Shown piece by piece: positions 27,037-34,714 of a stretch of DNA of 64,000 nucleotides. Source of the DNA: Nostoc sp. UHCC 0926 (GTDB taxonomy: Bacteria; Cyanobacteriota; Cyanobacteriia; Cyanobacteriales; Nostocaceae); the NCBI RefSeq assembly GCF_028623165.1, contig NZ_CP117768.1, forward strand, positions 2,914,001-2,978,000, given 5' to 3'. Each line of letters begins with the position of its first letter. Position 1 is the first letter of the stretch. The notes below the pieces were generated by a model. The model ran no database searches. It was not told where the DNA came from and saw only the letters and a list, made by a program, of their open reading frames with translations. The position numbers were made by a program, and so were the translations under genes.

Positions 27037-28101
27037 TTACGTTAGCGTAGCGTTAGCGAGTCCGCGTTCGCGCAGCGTCTCGTAGAGAGCGTCATTACTA
27101 ATTACGACTTTACCGAAGTGAGCCGCACTTTTGAGATAATGATAAGCTTCTCGTGCTTCAGTGAATGGGAAAACTCGATCAATAATCGGTTTGATTAGAT
27201 GCTGTTGCATCGCCTGATTCATCGCCTCAAACATTTCCCGACTGCCAACATAAATGCCCTGAACTGTTAAACTCTTAAAAAGTATTGGCATAGGGTCAAT
27301 TTCATTTCCTCTGCCTGATAATACGCCAATCAAACTAATACGTCCCCCAATGCGGACAGCTTGTAGAGATTTTGGCAGAGTACCTGCACCGCCTACTTCA
27401 ACTACATGATCTACACCCGTGCGATTGGTTAATTGGTAAACTTGCTTTTCCCAATCTGGTGTTGTTTTGTAGTTGATCGTCTCGTCAGCACCAAGCTGTT
27501 TAGCTCGTGCCAATTTCTGATCACTGCTGGAAGTAATAATCGCTCTAGCACCATGTATCTTGGCGAACTGGAGAGCAAAAATCGAAACTCCCCCAGTACC
27601 GAGCAATAAAACACTATCATCCGGGCTAATATTGCCTTTTGTCACCAGTCCATGCCAAGCAGCGACTGCTGCACAAGGCAAGGTCGCACCTTCAATGTAA
27701 GATAGGTAGTCAGGTAATATCACCAAACTATTTTGGTGTAAAACTACATATTCAGCCAGCATTCCATCAATACCGCCTCCGAGATCGGATTTCATTTTCT
27801 CTTTGGTTAAAGAGCCATAAATCCAGTCTTGGAAGAAAGTAGCAGCGACGCGATCGCCTATTTTCACCCGTGTCACACCTTCCCCCACCGCCACAACTTC
27901 CCCTGCACCGTCAGATAGGGGAATTAACGGATATTTCTGTCCAGCACCGTAAGCTCCTGCGGTGACAAGTAAATCACGGTAATTTAGGGATGTTGCTTTG
28001 ACTTGAATCAGAACTTTTCCCGCAGTTGGTTTTGGTTCAGGGCGATCGACTAATGCGAGGGCATCAATCCCGCCGTTGCTTTGAATTTCGTAAGCTTTCA
28101 T
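27037..28101 (-). CDS. NAD(P)-dependent alcohol dehydrogenase / quinone oxidoreductase (MDR family)
   Basis: A 354-residue medium-chain dehydrogenase/reductase. N-terminal GroES-like domain 'PTAGKVLIQVKATSLNYRDL' and 'DGAGEVVAVGEGVTRVKIGD'; Rossmann domain with 'DSVLLLGTGGVSIFALQFAK' and 'DHVVEVGGAGTLPKSLQAV'. The structural-zinc Cys cluster and catalytic Cys/His of zinc alcohol dehydrogenases are absent, so it fits the zinc-independent oxidoreductases. The ATG at 28101 (MKAYEIQSNGG) with AAGGAG upstream is the start; 25 extra codons upstream are not used. The last 17 residues (from ALYETLRERG) are encoded by a short dispersed repeat (27043-27093): the ancestral protein probably ended near KVVIS. 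Confidence 0.9.
   Translation of the reverse strand: MKAYEIQSNGGIDALALVDRPEPKPTAGKVLIQVKATSLNYRDLLVTAGAYGAGQKYPLIPLSDGAGEVVAVGEGVTRVKIGDRVAATFFQDWIYGSLTKEKMKSDLGGGIDGMLAEYVVLHQNSLVILPDYLSYIEGATLPCAAVAAWHGLVTKGNISPDDSVLLLGTGGVSIFALQFAKIHGARAIITSSSDQKLARAKQLGADETINYKTTPDWEKQVYQLTNRTGVDHVVEVGGAGTLPKSLQAVRIGGRISLIGVLSGRGNEIDPMPILFKSLTVQGIYVGSREMFEAMNQAMQQHLIKPIIDRVFPFTEAREAYHYLKSAAHFGKVVISNDALYETLRERGLANATLT
27043..27093. repeat. Short dispersed repeat forming the 3' end of the dehydrogenase gene
   Basis: Plus-strand 'gcgtagcgttagcgagtccg' leads into 'cgttcgcgcagcgtctcgta', the reverse complement of the 'ctctacgagacgctacgcga' unit at 28255-28275. Related units occur at 13366, 41134 and 41272. 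Here it is translated. Confidence 0.8.
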
Positions 28102-28198
28102 TGGCGGACTCCTTTTGCTAAAGATCATAGTGTAGAGAAATTTTGTGCTGCTTTTCTCCACCAAAATAATTACCAAGGAGGGGAAAAGGGTAAAGGGG

Positions 28199-28330
28199 AA
28201 TACAGTTTAGTTAAGCATTTCTTCCTTCTCTTTCTTCTCTTCCTTTGCGTTCTTCTCTACGAGACGCTACGCGAATGCGCCCTTGGCGGTTCGTTAAAAA
28301 ATTGACTTTGATAAAGAGTTAAGCCTTAAC
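28199..28330. repeat. Dispersed repeat, copy 2, carrying a 21-nt inner insertion
   Basis: Same sequence as 141-245 plus extra pyrimidine-rich bases and a 21-nt unit at 28255-28275 ('ctctacgagacgctacgcga' and one more base) placed exactly between 'gcgttctt' and 'tgcgcccttgg'. The surrounding 360-bp gap (28102-28461) has no gene. Confidence 0.85.
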
Positions 28331-28370
28331 TGAACTGTATTGGAGTAAATGGGAAATTTGAGTTGATATA

Positions 28371-28409
28371 AAAAGCAGTGGTTAAATATTATATAAAACC
28401 ACTGCTTTT
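28371..28409. terminator. Bidirectional terminator at the 3' end of nrdJ
   Basis: AAAAGCAGTGGTT and AACCACTGCTTTT form a 13-bp perfect stem with a 13-nt loop and flanking A/T runs, so it can act in both directions. It lies 53 bp past the nrdJ stop on the minus strand. Confidence 0.85.
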
Positions 28410-28461
28410 TATTGTAATAGATAAATAGTGTCTACCCTAAGTTGATAGTTATTTCACCTTA

Positions 28462-29532
28462 TCAGCTAGGTTGCTGATCGGGAAACATACACTTATCAGA
28501 GTCACAACCACTAGGGCCAGCCTCTGACATTTCCCCTAAATCATAACGGCTTAAAACTGCACAAAAATCATCTGTTTTCCGCCGTGCTTTCACCTCTTGA
28601 TTCAAGCGATCGTAGGTTGGTTTGTCTATTGGTTCAAATGGCAAACGTGGGAATGATTGCAGGTCGTCAAAACGAGCTAAAAGGGCTGCTGAAATATATC
28701 CTTCATCATTCTGGATAGTTTCGTAGATCCGTTGTGCCAAAGGTTCGATTTCATCAGAGCGAAGTTCCAAAGTAGCTGATGTGTTGTGAGTCACATACCA
28801 ACGTTGAACCTGGAGGACAAAATCAAATTGCGCTAAGACTGAAAACTTAGAAACATCAATTTCATCAGCTGCTGGTAAATCAGCCCAAGGTACAGAAACA
28901 GGGATTTCTACTAACCACTCACTCACCCTTTGATCAAAGGGATCATTGAGCAAATTGCCCTGTTCATCTTTGTCTGATTGAGAGGGAATGACGTTGTAAC
29001 CATAGTCAATACAAGCTAAGGCTACTGGGTCATTTTTGCCGAAGGTGATCCGGCGAATAAATCTTTGCGCTTTCGGGGGATGCCATCCGGAACTAGCATT
29101 AGTTAATAAAGCTTTAGTGCCACTAGGTTGGACTGTAGTACAGCGATTTGGACGTTTGAGATTGTGGCGATCGCAATAATCCCAAACTACCCGATGTACA
29201 ATATCTTTCCAGGAACTTAGATATTTTTCTTCCTCACGCTTGAAAGCTAATCCTTGTGCAGTAGCTGGTCTTCCTTCTGCCCACCAGCGTAGCCAATCAA
29301 CACCAAAAGCATGGACAAAGAAATCAAATAAACCTGTAAAGGAAACTCCCACAATCGGGTCTAATTCACGGCTGTATTGATAGCGTGGTTCCAGGAATTT
29401 GTGATTTAAAAGTGCTGCTACAGATAGTGCCCCAGCAGTGAAAGCCTCTTCTTGTTCTTTGTAGTTATATGGGTCAATTTGATTAAGGTGAACCTCAGAC
29501 AAATTACAGTGAAAGTTACTGCCGATGATTTC
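28462..29532 (-). CDS. nrdJ: nrdJ exon 2: C-terminal part of B12-dependent ribonucleoside-triphosphate reductase
   Basis: Second exon of the reductase, 356 codons plus stop. It must be joined to exon 1 (29821-31047) by removal of the 288-nt intron: the first codons read GAA ATC ATC GGC, so the splice makes the catalytic 'LNPCG-EIIGSNFHCNLSEV'. The Glu corresponds to E410 and the Cys in 'NFHCNL' to C419 of the Lactobacillus enzyme. The end 'GCDSDKCMFPDQQPS' supplies the C-terminal Cys pair (C731/C736 type) that re-reduces the active site. A separate start inside this exon (TTG at 29502) can be read but would lack the active-site Glu. Confidence 0.92.
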   Translation of the reverse strand, partial: EIIGSNFHCNLSEVHLNQIDPYNYKEQEEAFTAGALSVAALLNHKFLEPRYQYSRELDPIVGVSFTGLFDFFVHAFGVDWLRWWAEGRPATAQGLAFKREEEKYLSSWKDIVHRVVWDYCDRHNLKRPNRCTTVQPSGTKALLTNASSGWHPPKAQRFIRRITFGKNDPVALACIDYGYNVIPSQSDKDEQGNLLNDPFDQRVSEWLVEIPVSVPWADLPAADEIDVSKFSVLAQFDFVLQVQRWYVTHNTSATLELRSDEIEPLAQRIYETIQNDEGYISAALLARFDDLQSFPRLPFEPIDKPTYDRLNQEVKARRKTDDFCAVLSRYDLGEMSEAGPSGCDSDKCMFPDQQPS

Positions 29533-29820
29533 CAGATTTGTTACCCTAGAGGCTTTTTATCCCCTAGTTCTACTGCTTAATTATTTGCAGTAGCTCCGCG
29601 TACCTTTTGCAGATGTGAATTCAGATAATAAAAGTGTTTTTCACATCCGCCCCCGCACTCTTGGAGAGATTATATTCTAGACACCAATTTCTGATGTAAT
29701 CTAGTTTCACTCTCTACGCTGTACGGTGTCAAAGACTTTTTAGTTCCTTTGATTACCACGGGATTAGCATCTCAGCTTTCCCCGTTTTTGCGAGGTTTTT
29801 AACGTGAGGCAAAATCAATT
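29533..29820 (-). ncRNA. Group I intron in nrdJ (288 nt, no ORF)
   Basis: Boundaries follow from the protein: CCG TGT GGT at the 5' side (exon ends in U) and GAA ATC ATC at the 3' side, with the intron ending in G. Hallmarks seen on the minus strand (numbered from the 5' end): the guide GCCTCACG at nt 11-18 pairs with the exon end CGTGTGGT with a final U.G pair at the splice site (P1); ACGGG (36-40) pairs with CCCGT (59-63) as P4 in a P/Q-like context; GAGAG (107-111) pairs with CTCTC (153-157) as P7; CTAGA (117-121) pairs with TCTAG (140-144) as P8. It holds in-frame stops, no homing endonuclease gene, and no intein motifs, so splicing at RNA level is required. Confidence 0.85.
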
Positions 29821-31047
29821 ACCACACGGATTTAGCCCATAACGAGCCAAACGATGTTCTAGCTCATTAGCATCAAGCTGAGGATAGCGTCCTTGTAACC
29901 ATTGTTTTGCTGTTCCTTGTTCATAAGCTTGCAAAAAATGAACTTTCAGAGCCTGTGTTGGTAGCAAATCAATATTTGATCGCGCTACGGCTTCACCAGC
30001 CCATTGAATTGCTCCCTCGCCACTGTAATATTGTTTGCGGACAGCACCAATGGATTCTTCTAAAGTTGGCTTGCGGTGAAAAACTCTGGTATGATTTGCC
30101 ATCCTGAGTGCATCGCGCTCTGGATCAATTCGCCAGTTGCCACTTTCATCTTGCTGCCATAAGTTATCTTTGGCATCGGCGAACAAACTATCTTCGCTAG
30201 AACCTTGCCTCATGCCAGCTGAACGCCTAATGTTGCCGGCAACAATCGTCACAGCAGCTTGATCAATTAATAGACAGCATTCAACTGAATTTAATTGTCG
30301 TCCTAAAGCTTTATTAAGAATAGATGCACAACCCTGATAAAGTCCAGGCAATTTTACAGGATTAGCAACTCCTCCAAAGCCGTTAAGTGTTTCTCCTGCT
30401 TTGCGGACATCGCTGATATCGACTAATACTTCAACTTCTGTTGAAAATTGTTGATCAGTGGAGAGTTCCAACAGGGTTTGATATGATTCAACCCAACCTT
30501 CACGGCTATCTCCAACGTGAATAGTGACATTATTGCCTTCTATATGAGTTTCAGTATATTCACGCCGCTGTTGCACAGGAGTGCTGCCAATTTCACCTTG
30601 TACAGTGACATTCAGTCGATTACGGATGGGGGGTAACTGGTTAATAAATTGTGGTTCTAGGACGGCTCCAGTGCCACAGCCCATCATTGCCAAATCCATC
30701 ATTAATCCGAAAGCACTCCAGTCTTCGAGATTGGTAGAGGTGCAATTATAAGCGCCGGAAAAGTTCTTTGCCTTGGTTATCCAGTCTGTACCACCAACCC
30801 ATAGCCAGCGCCCACTGGGCATAGCTTTCAAGTTACGCTGCATCTGATCCAGGATGGCTGCTTCTTCTTGAGTTAGCTTTCCCAACTTGATTAAGCCGAG
30901 TAGAGTGCGATCGCATACTTCATCCCATGTTTCCCTTAGTCCCGCCTTTGTCCGGCGGCTATAGGTTCTAAAAAATACGGGATTAGCAGCCGGTGCAGTT
31001 TCGGGAAACCTTGCACTCTGGCGTGTTCTTTCGAGATTCTGAACCAT
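29821..31047 (-). CDS. nrdJ: nrdJ exon 1: N-terminal part of adenosylcobalamin-dependent ribonucleoside-triphosphate reductase
   Basis: First exon, 409 codons, of a monomeric class II ribonucleotide reductase (spliced protein 765 residues) that makes dNTPs from NTPs using coenzyme B12. Recognised parts: 'RTYSRRTKAGLRETWDEVCD' near the start, the Cys in 'FSGAYNCTSTNLEDWSAFG' (C119 type), 'DLAMMGCGTGAVLEPQF', 'ECCLLIDQAAVTIVAGNIRR' and 'GEGAIQWAGEAVARSNI', ending LNPCG with the thiyl-radical Cys at residue 408, the same number as in the Lactobacillus enzyme. A read-through product would stop one codon into the intron (after an Asn), with no E410 and no C-terminal Cys pair. No nrdA/B genes are nearby. 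Confidence 0.93.
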
Positions 31048-31383
31048 ATATCAAGTGTCTTGCGTGCGGACAGATTATGACTATACGCCAAGTAGTTTGA
31101 GTATTAAAGATTGTCAAATTGTCCACTTTACGCTAGCTCTAGCCGGACTATTTGCAACAGAAATTTATGATGTATAATGTCCCTCACCCTTGGGATAATC
31201 TCAGTATTAGGTTTTAATTAGCACTAATTAGCTTGCAAGTAAATTCTCTTGATAGCGATTCTTATTTACAGCAGAATTCAAGTATTTGAACCACATCTGT
31301 CGTAGGGGCGCAAGGCCAAGATCCCCTCCCGCATGGTCTATTTACCTGAAAATAGCTGTAATTACTTAGCGGAGGCATAAACT
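31048..31383. other. Intergenic region between nrdJ and the acetyltransferase
   Basis: 336 bp between divergent genes. It carries a partial 'gtaggggcgcaaggccaaga' unit at about 31302, related to the palindrome at 60966-60993. The ribosome site GGAGG at 31371 belongs to the next gene. No ORF. Confidence 0.5.
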
Positions 31384-31893
31384 TTGCTTAAAATTATCCA
31401 GGTAGAGACTGACGAACATAAATTTCATATACAGAAACTGTTTTGGGAATATTTTAACGAGACTAAGTTGATATTCAGCCATCGGTTCGGCATTAAGTTA
31501 GATATTGATACATTCTTTGAGCAATATATGACTCAACTTCACGAATTTATACCCCCTTCAGGACGCTTGCTTTTGGGACAATCTGAGGCACAAATAGCCG
31601 GCTGCGCTTGCTTACGAAAAATTGGTGAAGATGTTGGCGAAATTAAAAGGATGTATGTAAGGCCAGAATTTCGCTCAAAAGGAATCGGTCGGTCTTTATT
31701 AGAAGCTATCATCAATGAAGCTGTTTACATTGGTTACTCAAGGATACGTTTAGACAGTGCCCCTTTTGCAAAGGAAGCACAGGCACTTTATCGGATATTT
31801 GGCTTTCAAGATATCGAGCCGTATTTGGATAAAACAGAGATTCCTCTAGAACATCGAGCAAACTGGGTTTTTATGGAATTGGTTTTAAAATGA
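31384..31893 (+). CDS. GNAT-family N-acetyltransferase
   Basis: A 169-residue acetyl-CoA-dependent transferase. The core is 'GCACLRKIGEDVGEIKRMYV' followed by the acetyl-CoA loop 'RPEFRSKGIGRSLLEAIINE' (Q/RxxGxG/A type) and 'RLDSAPFAKEAQALYRIFGF'. The N-terminus (LKIIQVETDEHKFHIQKLFWEYF) is typical for this subgroup. Substrate unknown. The start is TTG at 31384, supported by GGAGG eight bases upstream; no ATG is near. It stands alone, just upstream of the GMC oxidoreductase gene on the same strand. Confidence 0.85.
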   Translation: MLKIIQVETDEHKFHIQKLFWEYFNETKLIFSHRFGIKLDIDTFFEQYMTQLHEFIPPSGRLLLGQSEAQIAGCACLRKIGEDVGEIKRMYVRPEFRSKGIGRSLLEAIINEAVYIGYSRIRLDSAPFAKEAQALYRIFGFQDIEPYLDKTEIPLEHRANWVFMELVLK

Positions 31894-31978
31894 CGCGAGA
31901 TTCCTAACATCGTCACTCTCTCGTTCATTGCTAGCATTACCATTTCTTAAAGTAGTTGAATTTACAAGCGAGGATGTC

Positions 31979-33565
31979 ATGACTCAATATGACTATATTG
32001 TGATTGGTGCAGGTTCGGCAGGCTGCGTTGTCGCCAACCGGATGACAGAAGATAGTGAAACAACTGTGTTATTACTCGAAGCTGGCAATCCAGATACTAA
32101 ACCTGAGATTCAAATCCCGTTGGAATCCCCTAACCTACCTCGCTCGGAACTGGACTGGAAATATTTCTCTGAACCAGAACCGTACCTGAATAACCGCAAA
32201 ATCTTTTGTCCCCGTGGCAAAGTCTTGGGTGGGAGCAGTTCGATTAATTCCATGATTTATATCCGGGGCAATCATCACGATTATGACCACTGGCAGTCAT
32301 TGGGGAATCCTGGTTGGAGTTACCAAGATGTATTGCCCTATTTCAAGAAATCTGAGAACCAGCAACGCGGTGCCGACGCATACCACGGGGTTGATGGTGA
32401 GTTGAACGTCACCGATATTCAACCCCCTACTGTGGCATCCCAACGATTTGTAGAAGGAGCCGTGGCAATCGGATATAAGCACAATCCTGATTTCAATGGA
32501 ATACAGCAATCAGGTGCGGGAATTTATCAGTTGACGGTCAAGGATGGTAAACGTCACAGTGCTGCTGCTGCATTCTTGGTGCCAATTCTCCAGCGTCCCA
32601 ATTTGACAATAACAACAGGAGCGTTAGTGACTCGGTTATTGTTTGAGGGAACCCGCACCATTGGGGTGGAATATATGCATGAGGGAAGGCTGCACCAAGC
32701 CAGGGTTAACAAAGAAGTGATTTTAAGTGCTGGTGCATTCGATTCGCCCAAGCTGCTGATGCTTTCCGGCATTGGTGATGCAGAACAACTGCAAGCAATG
32801 GGGATTCCTGTCGTCGTTGATTTGCCAGGCGTCGGTCAAAACCTCCAAGACCACTCTCTCGTTCCTGTGGCACACCAGATAATTACCAGTTCTGTGGCAC
32901 ACGAGGTAATTGCTGGGTTACGCCCGGTAATTAGCAGTAATGGTAACGCTGAAGCCGGATTATTTTTGCATACCGAAGGTAATCTGGATGCCACGCCAGA
33001 TTTACAGCTTTTCTTCGGTCCCATTCTGTGGATATCTCCTGGCCAAACCCTTTCTGGTTTGGGATTCACTGTTACAGTCAGTTTGACTCATCCCCAAAAC
33101 ATTGGCAGTGTCAGTTTGCTCTCGCCTGACCCCAAAGACGCACCGATTATTCGGATCAACTTTCTACAAAGTCAATCTGATGTGCAAAAGCTAGTTGCTG
33201 GGATTAAAATAATGCGTAAATTATTTCATACAAGTGCTTTTGATCAGTTTCGAGGTGAGGAAATCAGTCCTGGTGCTGAGGTGATTAGCGATGAAGCACT
33301 CGAAGCTTACATCCGAGAATTTTGCGTTACGGGGTATCATCCTGTCGGCACCTGCAAAATGGGAACTGACCCAATGGCGGTTGTTGATCCCGAACTCCGG
33401 GTACGCGGTGTTACGGGGTTGCGGGTTGTTGATGCATCGATCATGCCAACTCTGGTCGGGGGCAATACGAACGCGCCCACGATTATGATCGGCGAGAAAG
33501 GAGCCGATTTAATTAAAGCCGCAGGTGGCGTTTCATCGCAAGTAGCTTCAGCAATGGCAAACTAA
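31979..33565 (+). CDS. GMC-family FAD oxidoreductase (choline/alcohol dehydrogenase type)
   Basis: A 528-residue flavoenzyme. The FAD motif 'DYIVIGAGSAGCVVANRMTE' is at the N-terminus, the GMC signatures follow as 'GKVLGGSSSINSMIYIRGN' and 'GAFDSPKLLMLSGIGDAEQL', the active-site His lies in 'VTGYHPVGTCKMG' and the last motif 'VGGNTNAPTIMIGEKGADLI' carries the catalytic Asn. Such enzymes oxidise alcohols, choline or sugar alcohols. The ATG at 31979 is the start (GAGG 7 bases upstream); 17 upstream codons open in the same frame but look non-coding. The aldehyde dehydrogenase 1.2 kb away on the other strand could in principle accept its product, but no linkage is shown. Confidence 0.92.
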   Translation: MTQYDYIVIGAGSAGCVVANRMTEDSETTVLLLEAGNPDTKPEIQIPLESPNLPRSELDWKYFSEPEPYLNNRKIFCPRGKVLGGSSSINSMIYIRGNHHDYDHWQSLGNPGWSYQDVLPYFKKSENQQRGADAYHGVDGELNVTDIQPPTVASQRFVEGAVAIGYKHNPDFNGIQQSGAGIYQLTVKDGKRHSAAAAFLVPILQRPNLTITTGALVTRLLFEGTRTIGVEYMHEGRLHQARVNKEVILSAGAFDSPKLLMLSGIGDAEQLQAMGIPVVVDLPGVGQNLQDHSLVPVAHQIITSSVAHEVIAGLRPVISSNGNAEAGLFLHTEGNLDATPDLQLFFGPILWISPGQTLSGLGFTVTVSLTHPQNIGSVSLLSPDPKDAPIIRINFLQSQSDVQKLVAGIKIMRKLFHTSAFDQFRGEEISPGAEVISDEALEAYIREFCVTGYHPVGTCKMGTDPMAVVDPELRVRGVTGLRVVDASIMPTLVGGNTNAPTIMIGEKGADLIKAAGGVSSQVASAMAN

Positions 33566-34149
33566 CTCGCTGGCGCGATCGCCTGGAGATAACATGAGAC
33601 TGTATTAACTACAGCTTCAACATTCATAACCACAACTGAAGCTGTATTAACTACAGCTTCAGCATCTATAACCACAGCTTAAGCTGTATTAACTCCCGCT
33701 TCAAGTTTACTTATAACATCATGAGTATTTATAAATAACGCTTAAGCTGCATTAACTACAGCTTCAAGTTTACTTATAACATCATGAGCATTTGTAACCA
33801 CAGCTTCAGCATCTATAACCACAGCTTAAGTTGTATTAACTACCGTTTCAAGTTTACTTATAAAAAGTTGAGTGTTCCGAATGTATTGTCTTAAAAGTGG
33901 TAAGCCGATACAGCGAAGTAGGGGGTATATGCTCGGGCGATCGCTCTCAAGTAAAATAGCGATCGCAGTGACAGAGTTTTTCAGTTAGCTAAGTTTTCTA
34001 ATTTTTTCTTAAACTTGCATAAAGCTTATAACAATCTCTGATAAGTCAGAAATTAATATTAGGGGTTTTAAGTGATAAAAATTAATATGCGATCGCATAG
34101 TATATGTCTTGTGCCGAATAAAAGCGTGCCATTCACCTGGGACACCTTG
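33566..34149. repeat. Hairpin-repeat array (about 33600-33865) within a 584-bp gap
   Basis: The array repeats the motif TGTATTAACTACAGCTTCA and variants, with 'atctataaccacagcttaag' and 'agtttacttataacatcatg' units, about five degenerate copies. One unit at 33638-33660 is a perfect inverted repeat (GAAGCTGTA, TTAAC, TACAGCTTC). Read in frame it gives Thr/Ala/Ser-rich residues broken by stops. There are no spacers, so it is not CRISPR. The rest of the gap is AT-rich with two GCGATCGC sites near 33939-33965. Confidence 0.75.
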
Positions 34150-34617
34150 CTACGGCACTGATACTTCGCTGCCGTCTGGGTTGCTCTGGAATGTCCAGGT
34201 ACCACCCGATCGGAAGGTCGAACCTGTGCCAAAGGTGTCCTCCATGTACTGCATATAGGTGACCAAGCCATTCTTCACCTTCGCCAGGATGGAGAAGGGA
34301 GAGATAAACGTTTTATCGAGTTTCACCGAATGGACGGTGAAGCTGCCGAAGACAGCCACGTTCTCACCTTCGCCAAATATCTGCTGAATATCGAACTCCT
34401 TGATAGTCCAAAAGGTGTTGACATCCTGGAAAGTTTTGAGGATGGCGGCCTGGCCATCTTTGTGCGTGCCTGCCCAAGGCATGAGCTTTTTCAGGTCGGG
34501 ATTATCGTAGCTGAGGGATACGTAGATGGCATCGGGGGAGACGAGTCGATTGACGACTTCAGGGTTGGTAGGGTCTTTGAGAAGGGCTTGAACGATTTCT
34601 ACAGGTGTATTAGACAT
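34150..34617 (-). CDS. NTF2/SnoaL-like protein
   Basis: A 155-residue protein of the NTF2-like (SnoaL/ketosteroid isomerase) fold: an N-terminal helix (MSNTPVEIVQALLKDPTNPE), 'LVSPDAIYVSLSYDNPDLK' and a beta-sheet with 'EGENVAVFGSFTVHSVKLDK', 'ISPFSILAKVKNGLVTYMQY'. This fold is used for many small-molecule reactions or as a non-enzymatic scaffold, so no reaction is assigned. It is the last gene of the minus-strand higher-GC block and is followed by AT-rich intergenic DNA. Another NTF2-like protein lies at the other end of the block (38904-39392). Confidence 0.85.
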   Translation of the reverse strand: MSNTPVEIVQALLKDPTNPEVVNRLVSPDAIYVSLSYDNPDLKKLMPWAGTHKDGQAAILKTFQDVNTFWTIKEFDIQQIFGEGENVAVFGSFTVHSVKLDKTFISPFSILAKVKNGLVTYMQYMEDTFGTGSTFRSGGTWTFQSNPDGSEVSVP

Positions 34618-34714
34618 ACGTGTTCCTATAAGGCTACTTATGCGAACTTGATAGTCGGGTTTGATGGTTGTGAGGCTTATTTAAGAAAAACTCAAGATTT
34701 AGATCCAAGCTCAA

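Noticed and set aside
29503..29814. Intein in nrdJ
   Set aside because: The interruption has stop codons in the nrdJ frame and lacks intein motifs; group I pairings and boundary bases fit an RNA intron.
33600..33865. CRISPR array
   Set aside because: Repeat units are degenerate and contiguous, with no unique spacers of constant length and no cas genes in the window.
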